Shown here: positions 1 through 8,767 of the stretch, one piece after another
How positions within the stretch are numbered: the first letter of the stretch is position 1
Layout of the letters: the number at the start of each line of letters is the position of its first letter
NCBI GenBank assembly: GCA_021794835.1
Contig: JAJYQA010000009.1
Coordinates: forward strand, 57,225-121,224
Direction of reading: 5' to 3'
From: Actinomycetes bacterium
GTDB taxonomy: Bacteria > Actinomycetota > Aquicultoria > Aquicultorales > Aquicultoraceae
Length of the DNA stretch: 64,000 nucleotides
Translations under genes and position numbers: made by a program
The notes under the pieces: model-generated
What the model saw: the letters and a program-made list of their open reading frames with translations, nothing else
What the model was told of the DNA's origin: nothing
Databases searched by the model: none

Positions 1-86
1 AGGTATTTGTCGACAGGAAGTGATGCGGTAAACTCGTCAACGAAGTTATCTGTACCCTTAGAAAACCTCCCGGACCACAGTTTCAT
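1..86 (-). CDS. argH: Argininosuccinate lyase, N-terminal fragment (runs off left edge)
   Basis: The reverse strand starts at an ATG (84-86) preceded by AAAGGAGT, and the first 28 codons read MKLWSGRFSKGTDNF and onward, the usual amino end of argininosuccinate lyase. This enzyme splits argininosuccinate into arginine and fumarate, the last step of arginine synthesis. It lies 22 bases downstream of the argG stop, so it is the promoter-distal gene of the arginine operon in this window. Only the start is present; the catalytic body lies beyond the left edge. The identification rests on this short but characteristic N-terminus and on the gene order argG-argH. Confidence 0.9.
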   Translation of the reverse strand, partial: MKLWSGRFSKGTDNFVDEFTASLPVDKY

Positions 87-108
87 ATTTGGACTCCTTT
101 TGCAAATG

Positions 109-1329
109 CTACTTCCTATATTTCCGGCCCCAGGTTTCTAAGCCGAGGCCGAAAATTTTGTTGAACCCGGCGGCCGCCTGGTGGGCGAACGTATCACCCG
201 CCTCGTAGGTCGCGAGCTCCCTGTCGTATAGGGAATTCGGAGAGCGACGCCCGGCCACCTTACAAGAGCCTTTATAAAATTTCAAACGAACCGTTCCGTT
301 TACAACTTTTTGCGTCTCGTTAATAAGGGCATCCAAGGCATCCCTTAGTGGTGAGAACCAGAGGCCGTAATAAATCATCTCCGAATATTTCTGCTCAACT
401 AAATACTTGTAATGGGCCAAGTCGCGGTCAAGCGTCATATCCTCAAGGTCCTGGTGCGCCTTGATGAGGGCAAGCGCGCCCGGAGCCTCGTATATCTCAC
501 GAGACTTAATGCCGACAAGCCGGTTCTCGACTTTATCCAAGCGGCCGAACCCGTTCTCGCCCGCAATTTTATTCACCTTCTCAATAATGGACACGATATC
601 CATTGATTCATCGTCTAGCGCAACCGGCACGCCATACTCAAATTTTACCTCTAGGTAAGTCGGCTCATCCGGCGATTTACTTGGGTCAACAGTCATACCA
701 TATGCATCTTCTGGCGGCTCGACCCATGGGTCTTCGAGGATTCCGCATTCAACGGAGCGCCCCCAGAGGTTCTCGTCTATACTGTATGGACTTTTCTTAG
801 TGACCGGAATTGGGATGTTATGCTCCTTGGCATACTCGATTGCGGTCTCACGGGTAAAATCCCACTCCCTTGCCGGAGCAATTATTGTTAGGCCAGGATT
901 TAACGCCCTCATGGTAACTTCAAAACGTACCTGGTCATTGCCCTTACCAGTACAGCCGTGTGCAGCATAGACCGCGCCTGTTCCCTGAGCAACCTCAACT
1001 AAGATCTTCGCTATTAAAGGGCGAGACAAAGCAGTTGCAAGGGGATATTGTCCCTCATAAAGTGCATTTGCTTTAATTGCCCGTGCGATATATTTTTCGG
1101 CGAAGGTCCTCTTTGCATCTACAATCTCGGCGTGAACTGCACCCACTTTTAGCGCTTTGTCCCTTATCGCCTCGAGGTCGCCTCCCTGACCGACATCTAC
1201 CGCAACAGCGACTACTTCTAGATCATAATTCTCCTGCAGCCATTTTATGGCAACCGAGGTATCAAGCCCTCCTGAATAGGCCAACACCACCCGGTCTTTA
1301 GGTTCCCTTACACTTCCAACTTGTCCCAA
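109..1329 (-). CDS. argG: Argininosuccinate synthase
   Basis: Full-length enzyme (406 residues, the usual size) that joins citrulline and aspartate using ATP. The ATP-pyrophosphatase loop AYSGGLDTS is at residues 17-25, and the internal segment GKGNDQVRFE is typical of the family. The start is a TTG preceded by GGAGG seven bases upstream; no better ATG lies nearby. The gene follows argR after about 260 bases that contain a repeat and precedes argH by 22 bases, so it belongs to the arginine operon. Regulation by ArgR is expected from the context. Confidence 0.97.
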   Translation of the reverse strand: MGQVGSVREPKDRVVLAYSGGLDTSVAIKWLQENYDLEVVAVAVDVGQGGDLEAIRDKALKVGAVHAEIVDAKRTFAEKYIARAIKANALYEGQYPLATALSRPLIAKILVEVAQGTGAVYAAHGCTGKGNDQVRFEVTMRALNPGLTIIAPAREWDFTRETAIEYAKEHNIPIPVTKKSPYSIDENLWGRSVECGILEDPWVEPPEDAYGMTVDPSKSPDEPTYLEVKFEYGVPVALDDESMDIVSIIEKVNKIAGENGFGRLDKVENRLVGIKSREIYEAPGALALIKAHQDLEDMTLDRDLAHYKYLVEQKYSEMIYYGLWFSPLRDALDALINETQKVVNGTVRLKFYKGSCKVAGRRSPNSLYDRELATYEAGDTFAHQAAAGFNKIFGLGLETWGRKYRK

Positions 1330-1400
1330 TTAAAAAACCTCCAAATTAGCTCACAGCCCTCAGCTAACAGCTGTCAGCATGATAGCAAGATATAAGAGCC

Positions 1401-1486
1401 TGCCATTGCGAGCACAGCGAAGCAATCCCCTAAGCTACAGCTAATGTGTGGGGTTGCCACGGTCGTTTCTCTCCCTCGCAATGGCA
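1401..1486. repeat. Intergenic inverted repeat, REP-like
   Basis: Two 12-base arms, TGCCATTGCGAG (1401-1412) and CTCGCAATGGCA (1475-1486), flank a 62-base middle that contains AGCGAAGCAATCCCC. Short palindromic units built on the words CATTGCGAG and GAAGCAATCCC are common dispersed repeats in several bacterial genomes. It lies between argR and argG inside the operon, so it would be transcribed and could fold as a hairpin. No coding potential is seen. Confidence 0.6.
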
Positions 1487-1591
1487 ACTTCCATTCACCC
1501 TTTGACCATCTCACCGGTTCATAGTGGAAGGTCTAATAAATTAGCCAATTATAGCTCACCGGTTCACCGGTATTTCTGTAGCACCAAGTAA

Positions 1592-2053
1592 CTACACGAC
1601 TCGCTCTTCTTTGAGTCTTGTTAGCCTCTCGATAAGGTGGTTGCTGGCATCTTTAGTGCGGGTGATGGTAAGTATCGTGTCGTCACCGGCAACCGTGCCC
1701 AAAACATCAGGCCATTTTATTGCATCCATCGCTGAAGCTACGGCTGGCGCGGTTCCCGGCGTTGTTTTCACAACAACTAAGTTCTCAGCAATATCGATCG
1801 AGACCATGAACTCGTTTAGCATCGAGCGCAGCTTCTCAACTTCGGGAAGCGAGTATACCTGCTTCGCGCCGGATTTATTTATCGCAATTTTGACCTTAAG
1901 AAGCCCCAGGTCGCTAATGTCTCTTGAGATAGTTGCCTGGGTAACCTCATAGCCGAGCCTCTCAAGCTCGGCGATTAGGTCCTCCTGGGTCGATACATCC
2001 TTTGTTTCTATAACGCGCTTTATTGCGTCTAATCTATTGTGTTTCGCTCGCAT
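1592..2053 (-). CDS. argR: Arginine repressor ArgR
   Basis: A 153-residue protein of the ArgR/AhrC family, the arginine-responsive DNA-binding regulator of arginine biosynthesis. The N-terminal half (about residues 5-70) is the winged helix-turn-helix, with QEDLIAELERLGYEVTQATI covering the recognition region. The C-terminal half holds the arginine-binding hexamerisation domain with GTVAGDDTIL. The ATG start is chosen because the protein begins with the usual RxxRLDAI helix. It is co-oriented with and located inside the argCJBDFRG cluster, as in actinobacteria, so it probably controls its own operon. Confidence 0.96.
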   Translation of the reverse strand: MRAKHNRLDAIKRVIETKDVSTQEDLIAELERLGYEVTQATISRDISDLGLLKVKIAINKSGAKQVYSLPEVEKLRSMLNEFMVSIDIAENLVVVKTTPGTAPAVASAMDAIKWPDVLGTVAGDDTILTITRTKDASNHLIERLTRLKEERVV

Positions 2054-2060
2054 TTAGGGT

Positions 2061-2106
2061 TTCTCCCTCACCCTAACCCTCTCCCCTTGGGGGAGAGGGA
2101 ATTTTT
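2061..2106. repeat. CCCTCTCCC-type intergenic hairpin repeat
   Basis: CCCTCTCCCC (2077-2086) and GGGGAGAGGG (2090-2099) form a strong hairpin preceded by the phrase CCTCACCCTAA. The same wording recurs at about 41803-41855 and, partly, at 5224-5245. On the plus strand it is followed by a T run, so it looks like a terminator in that direction, but no plus-strand gene lies upstream. I read it as a dispersed repeat in the argF-argR gap. Confidence 0.5.
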
Positions 2107-2196
2107 TACCCTTCCACCGCTTACCTTTTAGCCTACCTACCGTGGAAGGCCCGCCAAATCGGGCAGCTATATTATCCTATTCACCTATTCATCGAT

Positions 2197-3129
2197 TTAC
2201 CGTATCAACGATACCAAAGCCGCTTTAGCGGTGTGCAGGCGGTTTTCTGATTGTTGAAAGACAACTGACTGGTTACTCTCGATAACCTCGTCGGTTACTT
2301 CCTCACCGCGATGCGCCGGGAGGCAGTGCATAAATATTGCGGTTGGCTTTGCCACATCCATAAGCTCCCGATTCACCTGATATGGCCTAAATGCCTTGAG
2401 TCTTTCCTCATGCTCACCTTCCTGGCCCATGCTAGTCCACACATCCGTATATATAACATCGGCGTCTTTTGCCGCCTTGATCGGGTCACTGGTTATAGTT
2501 ATCTTTTGGTTGATATTCCTAATCGACGAATGGGCGAAATGAACTACATTTATGTCCGGCTCATAGCCCTTCGGGCACCCTACCGCCATATTTATCCCAA
2601 GTTTTCCGGCGACAACTAAAAGGGAGTGCACAACGTTGTTCCCGTCTCCAATATAGGCAATCTTTAGACCGGCAAGCCGGTTCTTTAGCTCAAGGATGGT
2701 CATCAAATCGGCCAGTGATTGCATTGGGTGGTAATCATCGGTCAGTGCGTTTATCACCGGCACACTTGCGTGCTCGGCAAGCTCCTCAACATCGCTGTGC
2801 TTAAATGTTCTTATGACTATCATGTCAGCGTAACCCGAGAGAACCCTTCCGATGTCTTTAATGGGCTCGCGTGTACCGAGTTGAATCTCATCTGGTTTTA
2901 AAAATATTGGATGGGCGCCTAAGTGAGACGCTGCAACCTCAAAGGACATTCTCGTGCGGCTGGACGGTTTGGAAAATATCATTGCAATCGTTCTGCCTTC
3001 AAGATAGCGATGGGACTGCCTATTTCTCTGCTGCCTTTTTAATTCTATTGCCTTTGCCAGAAGCTGGTATATCTCATCCTGATTGTACTTTTTTAACGAT
3101 AGGATATTTCTCCCTTTTAAACTTGCCAT
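2197..3129 (-). CDS. argF: Ornithine carbamoyltransferase
   Basis: Transfers the carbamoyl group from carbamoyl phosphate to ornithine, giving citrulline. The carbamoyl-phosphate motif SSRTR is at residues 56-60, and HCLPAHRGEE near residue 270 is the ornithine-side signature. The reading frame is open further upstream, but the start at 3129 (MASLKGRN) is preferred: it has AGGAGA just upstream, gives the usual 310 residues and leaves 8 bases after argD. It is part of the argC-J-B-D-F-R-G-H operon. Confidence 0.97.
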   Translation of the reverse strand: MASLKGRNILSLKKYNQDEIYQLLAKAIELKRQQRNRQSHRYLEGRTIAMIFSKPSSRTRMSFEVAASHLGAHPIFLKPDEIQLGTREPIKDIGRVLSGYADMIVIRTFKHSDVEELAEHASVPVINALTDDYHPMQSLADLMTILELKNRLAGLKIAYIGDGNNVVHSLLVVAGKLGINMAVGCPKGYEPDINVVHFAHSSIRNINQKITITSDPIKAAKDADVIYTDVWTSMGQEGEHEERLKAFRPYQVNRELMDVAKPTAIFMHCLPAHRGEEVTDEVIESNQSVVFQQSENRLHTAKAALVSLIR

Positions 3130-3137
3130 GCTGTCTC

Positions 3138-4337
3138 CTAAACTAGCAACCGTGCTAAAACTGAAGTTGCTGCGTCTATTTCTGCCTCTGTGATACAAAG
3201 AGGCGGCAGGAATCTTAAAATATTACCGCCTATATTATTCGCAACTATACCCTCTTTGAGAAGAGCTAACACGATATCTTTTGCGTTATTTTGCGCAAGC
3301 TCAACGGCAAGCATCAAGCCACGGCCCCTTATCTCCTTAACAATATCGGTATTTGCTTTTATATCTTCAAGCTTTTGCCTAAAATACGCACCGACATTAC
3401 GGCAATTCTCGAGCAAACCCTCGTCCTCGATGACTTTTATTGTAGCAAGAGCCGCCGCGCAGACAACCGGACCGCCACCAAACGTCGAGCCGTGCTCACC
3501 TGGGCTAAATACAGAGGCCTTCTCGCTTGCAACCAAAACGCCGATGGGAAGCCCGCTGCCAATACCTTTGGCAAGAGTCATAATATCGGGGGTAACGCCA
3601 AAGCCTTCGTAGGCAAACATAGTACCGGTCCTTCCCATACCAGTCTGCACCTCATCAAATATTAAAAGGATGTTATGCTCATCGCAAAGCGCACGAACCT
3701 CTTTTAAGTATTCCTCGTCACAGGGATAGACGCCGCCTTCACCCTGGATAGGCTCAAGCATAATGGCACATGTTTTCTCATTTATCTCTTTCTTTAGAGC
3801 ATCGATATCGTTTAGCGGGACATGTTTAAACCCAGGGGGCATTGGCTCAAATGGTTTTTGCTTATCAGGCTGTCCTGTTGCGGCAAGTGTCTTCATCGTC
3901 CGCCCGTGAAAAGACCTTAAGGCGGTTATTATTTCAAATGCTTCCTCTTTGCCATTTAGTTTGGCATAGCGGCGGGCCAGCTTTATTGCACCCTCGTTTG
4001 CCTCAGCCCCGCTGTTTGCAAAGAAGCACTTGTCGCCAAAGGATATCTCGGTAATTTTTTTAGCAAGCTCTAGTTGAGGCTTCGTATAGTAGAGGTTGGA
4101 CACATGTATCAGCGATTCAACTTGATTTTTGACCGCCTCAACCACTGCCGGATGGCAATGCCCAATATTTGTGACCCCAATGCCGCTTAGGAGATCGAGA
4201 TACTCCTTGCCGGTCTCATCCCACAACCGGGTGCCCTTGCCTTTAACAAAAGTAACCGGCAGACGACCATATGTCGACATATGATGCGCTTGATCTAGCT
4301 GTATTAAGCTCTCCAGGTTTGTGGTTGTTGTGCTCAT
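3138..4337 (-). CDS. argD: Acetylornithine aminotransferase
   Basis: PLP-dependent class III aminotransferase (399 residues) converting N-acetylglutamate semialdehyde to N-acetylornithine. Lys257 in TLAKGIGSG is the expected Schiff-base lysine, and D228 in LLIFDEVQTG contacts the cofactor. The ATG start has GGAGA upstream. It begins two bases after the argB stop, which implies translational coupling. Some homologues also act on succinyl-diaminopimelate; the position between argB and argF supports the arginine role. Confidence 0.96.
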   Translation of the reverse strand: MSTTTTNLESLIQLDQAHHMSTYGRLPVTFVKGKGTRLWDETGKEYLDLLSGIGVTNIGHCHPAVVEAVKNQVESLIHVSNLYYTKPQLELAKKITEISFGDKCFFANSGAEANEGAIKLARRYAKLNGKEEAFEIITALRSFHGRTMKTLAATGQPDKQKPFEPMPPGFKHVPLNDIDALKKEINEKTCAIMLEPIQGEGGVYPCDEEYLKEVRALCDEHNILLIFDEVQTGMGRTGTMFAYEGFGVTPDIMTLAKGIGSGLPIGVLVASEKASVFSPGEHGSTFGGGPVVCAAALATIKVIEDEGLLENCRNVGAYFRQKLEDIKANTDIVKEIRGRGLMLAVELAQNNAKDIVLALLKEGIVANNIGGNILRFLPPLCITEAEIDAATSVLARLLV

Positions 4338-4339
4338 AG

Positions 4340-5215
4340 TTATGTCTCCGTTATCATCGTTCCGACGCCCCGGTCGGTAAATATCTCAAGTAAAAGCGCG
4401 TGCGGGATAGTCCCGTTCAATATGTGCGAGCGGCTTACGCCCGCCTTAAGTGCTGTAACGCACCCCTCGACTTTAGGGAGCATCCCCTGCTGTATCTCCT
4501 TGTTTGCCAACTTCTCTTCACAGTCGATAAGCTTAAGCTCGGATATCAAAGAATCCTTATTCTCAAAATCTTTATACAGACCATCAACATCGGTTAAGAA
4601 GATTATCTTGTCGGCTTTAAGTGCCGCGGCAATTTCACCGGCTACCTTATCCGCATTGATGTTATAGCTCATACCGTCCTCGCCCACGCCAACGGTAGCT
4701 ACCACAGGAATAAAGTCATCCTTTATCAGGTTATTTAACACCTCGGCGTTTATCTTGCTAACCTCACCGACATAACCAAGATCAACTCCGTCCAACTGCT
4801 TTTTTTCGGCTATGATGAGATTGCCGTCATCGCCACTTACACCAACCGCCAGCCTACCATGACGGTTAATAAGCGACACTATTTCTTTATTTATTTTCCC
4901 CACGAGAACCATCTTTACAATATCGATTGTATCTTTATCGGTAACGCGCAGACCATTTACAAACTTTACTTCTTTGCCCATGGCTTTCATATGCCGTGAT
5001 ACCTCAGGGCCGCCGCCATGCACAATAACCGGATTAAGGCCTACATACTTCATAAGCACGATATCGGTTGCGACGACTTCCTTTAAATCCTCGCGCTCCA
5101 TAGCCGCACCACCGTATTTTATCACAACCGTCTTACCATGATACTCTTTTATGTATGGTAAAGCCTCGGTAAGTATCTGAGCTTTTTCCATAACCACCTG
5201 CATATCGACTACCAT
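4340..5215 (-). CDS. argB: Acetylglutamate kinase
   Basis: Amino acid kinase of 291 residues that phosphorylates N-acetylglutamate. Visible family motifs are KYGGAAM near residue 34 (phosphate binding), IVHGGGPE near residue 63, and FLTDVDGLY in the C-terminal half. The first ATG is used, but ATGs four and eight codons further in are also possible starts. It lies between argJ and argD. In many bacteria this enzyme is feedback-inhibited by arginine; the sequence here cannot settle that. Confidence 0.96.
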   Translation of the reverse strand: MVVDMQVVMEKAQILTEALPYIKEYHGKTVVIKYGGAAMEREDLKEVVATDIVLMKYVGLNPVIVHGGGPEVSRHMKAMGKEVKFVNGLRVTDKDTIDIVKMVLVGKINKEIVSLINRHGRLAVGVSGDDGNLIIAEKKQLDGVDLGYVGEVSKINAEVLNNLIKDDFIPVVATVGVGEDGMSYNINADKVAGEIAAALKADKIIFLTDVDGLYKDFENKDSLISELKLIDCEEKLANKEIQQGMLPKVEGCVTALKAGVSRSHILNGTIPHALLLEIFTDRGVGTMITET

Positions 5216-5249
5216 CTAATTATTCACCCTCACCCCGGGCCCCCGGACC

Positions 5250-6464
5250 CTAAGTATGATATTCTGCGTTTATCTTCACATAATCGTAGCTAAAATCGCA
5301 TGTCCAAACGCGGGCGCTGCCGTTTCCGATGTTTAGGTTAATGGTAACTTTTATATCCTTTGCCTTCAAAACAGCGTTTACCCTAGCGGAATTATATGCT
5401 GCTATGCTTCCGCCATCTATTAACTTCTCGTCACCGTAATAGACATCGATTTTTTTGGGATCAACCTCCGCGCCTGAATACCCGACCGCGGCAACCACTC
5501 TGCCCCAATTGGCATCCTCCCCAAAGAACGCGGTCTTTACCAGGTTGGAGTTGGCAACAGCCATAGCCGCCTTTTTTGCATCGGCATCGTCTAGCGCACC
5601 GGTTACATCTAGCTCAATAAACTTGGTCGCGCCCTCGCCATCACGCACAATTAGCTTGGCAAGTTCTACACAAACCTGGCTAAGTGCTTCTTGAAACACC
5701 GCTGCATTTGTTGCATCTATTTCAACTCCCGACTCACCGTTGGCCATAACAACCGCCATGTCGTTTGTGCTGGTATCCCCATCCACTGTGATTGAGTTAA
5801 ACGACTTATCGACGGATGACCTCAAGAAATCGTTGAGCATCCCGGATGGTATTGCCGCATCAGTTGTTATAAAAGCAAGCATCGTAGCCATGTTGGGGGC
5901 GATCATTCCCGAGCCCTTGGCCATTCCACCAACTACAACATTCTTGCCGTTCGTCTCAAAAGAGACCGCATACTCCTTCAAAAAAGTATCGGTGGTTATT
6001 ATCGCCTCGGCAGCATCAAAACCGCCAATTTTAGATAGTTTACCGGCAGCTTCTTTAATACCGGCTTCAACGTTTTGCATGGGAAGTGGGCTGCCGATGA
6101 TACCGGTTGAGGCAACGACAACGTTGTGCTGGTCGACCCCAACAGCCTCGCCGGCAATCCGCGCCATCCTCGCCGCGTCAAGTTCTCCCTGTTCTCCGGC
6201 GTATGCGTTTGCAATCCCACTATTTACAACAACTACTTGCGCTTTACCGTCAGCCAAGTGTTTCTTACTGACCTGAACCGGTGCTGCGGCAACTTTATTA
6301 GTTGTAAATACCGCAGCGGCCGAGCATACCTTATCTGATACAACAAGTGCGATATCCTTGCGCCCGCTTGCCTTTATGCCACAGGCAAGCCCCGCTGCTT
6401 TAAATCCCTTAGCAGCAGTTACCCCACCTTTTATTTGCTTTATGTTAATCTTAGTTGCACTCAC
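5250..6464 (-). CDS. argJ: Bifunctional ornithine acetyltransferase / N-acetylglutamate synthase
   Basis: A 404-residue ArgJ protein that recycles the acetyl group from N-acetylornithine to glutamate. The precursor cleaves itself before the conserved threonine of the ATML motif (Thr194 in APNMATMLAF) into alpha and beta chains, and the threonine is then the nucleophile. DGDTSTND further on is another family signature. A recycling enzyme means the pathway is cyclic. Whether it can also use acetyl-CoA cannot be told from sequence alone. It lies 72 bases downstream of argC. Confidence 0.96.
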   Translation of the reverse strand: MSATKINIKQIKGGVTAAKGFKAAGLACGIKASGRKDIALVVSDKVCSAAAVFTTNKVAAAPVQVSKKHLADGKAQVVVVNSGIANAYAGEQGELDAARMARIAGEAVGVDQHNVVVASTGIIGSPLPMQNVEAGIKEAAGKLSKIGGFDAAEAIITTDTFLKEYAVSFETNGKNVVVGGMAKGSGMIAPNMATMLAFITTDAAIPSGMLNDFLRSSVDKSFNSITVDGDTSTNDMAVVMANGESGVEIDATNAAVFQEALSQVCVELAKLIVRDGEGATKFIELDVTGALDDADAKKAAMAVANSNLVKTAFFGEDANWGRVVAAVGYSGAEVDPKKIDVYYGDEKLIDGGSIAAYNSARVNAVLKAKDIKVTINLNIGNGSARVWTCDFSYDYVKINAEYHT

Positions 6465-6536
6465 CTTTTTCGCCTATCTAATTGTAGTTATCTTATTTAT
6501 TAATCCGCCATTTAAAAATTCGTAATTCGGCATTCC

Positions 6537-7583
6537 CTATGGTACTAAACCAATACCCTTCAATCCCATATCCTGCGGGAAACCAAGCATGATATTCATA
6601 TTTTGAATCGCCTGCCCGGATGCCCCCTTAACTAGATTATCAATCGCCGATATAGCGATAATCCTGCCCGTCCTGTCATCATAGGCAAGACCTATATGAC
6701 AAAAGTTTGACCCTATAACATTTTTGGTCTCCGGGTATTTGCCTTTCGGAAGAACATGGACAAACGGCTTATCTTTGTAAAACTCGTTGTATGTCTCGAT
6801 TACCTTATCCAGATCCACCTTGCCTATCGAATTTGCATAAGCCGTGGTTAAAATTCCCCGATTTACCGGAACGAGATGGGGCGTAAAGGATAGGGCTAGT
6901 TCCTCGCCTGCAACTTCTGAGAGATACTGCTCGATCTCGGGCGTATGCTGGTGGATACCTCCGACCTTGTAGGCAGTTAAGCTCTCATCGATTTTACAAA
7001 AATGTGTTTCAGGTTTGGGCTCGCGGCCCGCTCCGGACACCCCGCTTAGGGAATTAATAATTAGGTTTTCCAGCTTGACCAACTTGTTGGCTAAAAGCGG
7101 CGCAAGCGCGAGAATTGCCCCCGTTGGGTAACAGCCCGGATTGGAGGTAAAGGCCGATTCCCTAATTTTTTCTTCAAACAACTCGGGTAGACCATAAGCA
7201 ACCCTCAGCATGAGCTCAGGGTTGGCGTGCTTGGTTTTATACCATGCCTCATAGGTTGCCGCATCGTTTAGCCTAAAATCGCCACTCAGGTCTATTACCT
7301 GATGGCCGGCGTCTAAAAGCATGGAGACTACCTTCATGGCCTGGCCATGGGGAAGCCCAAGAAAGAAAAATTGGGCCTTGGCAACCGCATTTTTAAAATC
7401 AAAAGCTTCATAGGCCAAGTCGGTTATCCCGGTGAGATGTGGATATAGCTCATCCACCCGTATGCCCCGGTACTGGTTGGCGGTCACGTAGGTTATTTCC
7501 ATCTCGGTGTGGGTTGCCGCAAGCCTTATAAGCTCCGCCCCGGTATATCCGGATGCTCCGATGATGCCAATATTTACAGCCAC
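6537..7583 (-). CDS. argC: N-acetyl-gamma-glutamyl-phosphate reductase
   Basis: NADPH-dependent reductase (348 residues). The N-terminal IGASGYTGAEL is the Rossmann dinucleotide-binding motif, and Cys151 in TSNPGCYPTG is the catalytic cysteine that forms the thioester. The start is a GTG with AAGGAGAG upstream. It is the first gene of the arginine operon; a 96-base AT-rich region with a palindrome separates it from the preceding gene and is the likely promoter and operator region. Confidence 0.96.
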   Translation of the reverse strand: MAVNIGIIGASGYTGAELIRLAATHTEMEITYVTANQYRGIRVDELYPHLTGITDLAYEAFDFKNAVAKAQFFFLGLPHGQAMKVVSMLLDAGHQVIDLSGDFRLNDAATYEAWYKTKHANPELMLRVAYGLPELFEEKIRESAFTSNPGCYPTGAILALAPLLANKLVKLENLIINSLSGVSGAGREPKPETHFCKIDESLTAYKVGGIHQHTPEIEQYLSEVAGEELALSFTPHLVPVNRGILTTAYANSIGKVDLDKVIETYNEFYKDKPFVHVLPKGKYPETKNVIGSNFCHIGLAYDDRTGRIIAISAIDNLVKGASGQAIQNMNIMLGFPQDMGLKGIGLVP

Positions 7584-7613
7584 GGTCTCTCCTTAAATGG
7601 TCGCATTGGTATA

Positions 7614-7632
7614 TATGCTATATATTAGCATA
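7614..7632 (-). promoter_or_regulatory. Palindrome upstream of argC, candidate ARG operator
   Basis: TATGCTA-TATAT-TAGCATA is a perfect 7-base-arm palindrome 31 bases before the argC start. ArgR proteins bind AT-rich, roughly 18-base palindromes with TG...CA-type arms in front of arg genes. The arms here do not match the best-known TNTGAAT consensus, so this is an inference from position, size and base composition. Confidence 0.4.
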
Positions 7633-7679
7633 ATCGTTAGATAATATACAATACTAAAACATAAAAATTTAAAGATAAT

Positions 7680-8720
7680 TTAACCGACGTTAAACATTTG
7701 CTCGGCAATGCCACCGTGTAGGATAGCCCTTTTTAACTGCTGACCCGGGGTTACGCGTTGGTTGCTGGCAATTATCGAGCTGTCGATCAGGCAGGAAGAT
7801 CCTATTTGGCTTCCGTCCCATACAACGCTATTGGATATCTCCACTTTGGGGCCGATCTGGCAACCGTCGCCGATGATCGCATACGGGCCGATTACCGCAC
7901 CTCGGTCAATACTAACCCCTTTGCCTATCAGTGCAGGTTCTTCAACCCGGACGGTTAAGTCGATCTCAGAGGTCTCATCGATCCAGATATTCTCGCCGAC
8001 CAGCCGCCCATCAATTTGGACATGCATTTTGCCGCTTATTAGGTCCTTATTCGCCTGTATGTACCTTTTCGGCGTGCCAATATCCAACCAGTAGCCATCC
8101 GCAAAGTAGGCGTAGAGCGAACCTTCCTCAGCAAGCGGGATAAGGACAGAATCCAACAAACTAGAGTATCCTTGCGGTATCATTTTAAGGACTGAGGGCT
8201 CAAAAATGCCGATTCCCGTATAGGTGCCGCTATTTACGATATCTTCAGGATTCTTCTCGAGTAAAATCCTACCATCGTCGCATACGCCGATCTGCTCTTT
8301 TCTATGATCTGATTCTGGAGAAGTCATGATAAGGGTTGCCTCTGCGCCTCTAGTTTCATGAAATTCAATGGGCGTATCTAAACTAATATTGGTTACGATA
8401 TCGGCATTGATAATTAGGAACTTATCGTCGTCCAAGAACTTTTCAAGTTTCTTAACTGCTCCTGCGGTTCCTAAAAGCTCCGATTCAAAAGAGTAATGGA
8501 CGTTTGCATTCCATAGTCGGCCGCTTCCTACCACATCTCTTACATTTTCCGGCATGAAATGCTGGTTTATAAAAGTTTCTTTGAACCTATAGGGTTGCAA
8601 AAACTCCAGCAGTCTTACAATAGCCGGCCGGTTAGCAATAGGTACTAGAGCTTTTGGTTTTGTAATGGTTAGAGGTCTGAGTCTTAAACCTTGACCTGCT
8701 GCTAGTAAAAAAGCACGCAT
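7680..8720 (-). CDS. NDP-sugar pyrophosphorylase with left-handed beta-helix domain
   Basis: A 346-residue nucleotidyltransferase. Residues 1-230 are the GT-A-like domain: MRAFLLAAGQGLRLRPLT is the nucleotide-binding loop, followed by KPKALVPI and, near residue 100, IINADIVT with the metal-binding Asp. Residues 240-330 contain hexapeptide-type repeats (GKGVSIDRGAVIGPYAIIG) forming a beta-helix. The family activates sugar 1-phosphates (mannose-1-phosphate guanylyl- or glucose-1-phosphate thymidylyltransferases) for cell-wall or capsule polymers; the sugar and nucleotide cannot be assigned. It stands alone between argC and pheT on the same strand. Confidence 0.85.
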   Translation of the reverse strand: MRAFLLAAGQGLRLRPLTITKPKALVPIANRPAIVRLLEFLQPYRFKETFINQHFMPENVRDVVGSGRLWNANVHYSFESELLGTAGAVKKLEKFLDDDKFLIINADIVTNISLDTPIEFHETRGAEATLIMTSPESDHRKEQIGVCDDGRILLEKNPEDIVNSGTYTGIGIFEPSVLKMIPQGYSSLLDSVLIPLAEEGSLYAYFADGYWLDIGTPKRYIQANKDLISGKMHVQIDGRLVGENIWIDETSEIDLTVRVEEPALIGKGVSIDRGAVIGPYAIIGDGCQIGPKVEISNSVVWDGSQIGSSCLIDSSIIASNQRVTPGQQLKRAILHGGIAEQMFNVG

Positions 8721-8767
8721 CGCGTTTTTTAGTATACAACAAACGGGGGAAAAGAGTAGTCTTTCCC

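Noticed and set aside
7758..8143. Several plus-strand frames opposite the nucleotidyltransferase
   Set aside because: Antisense shadows of a well-supported gene; no motifs.
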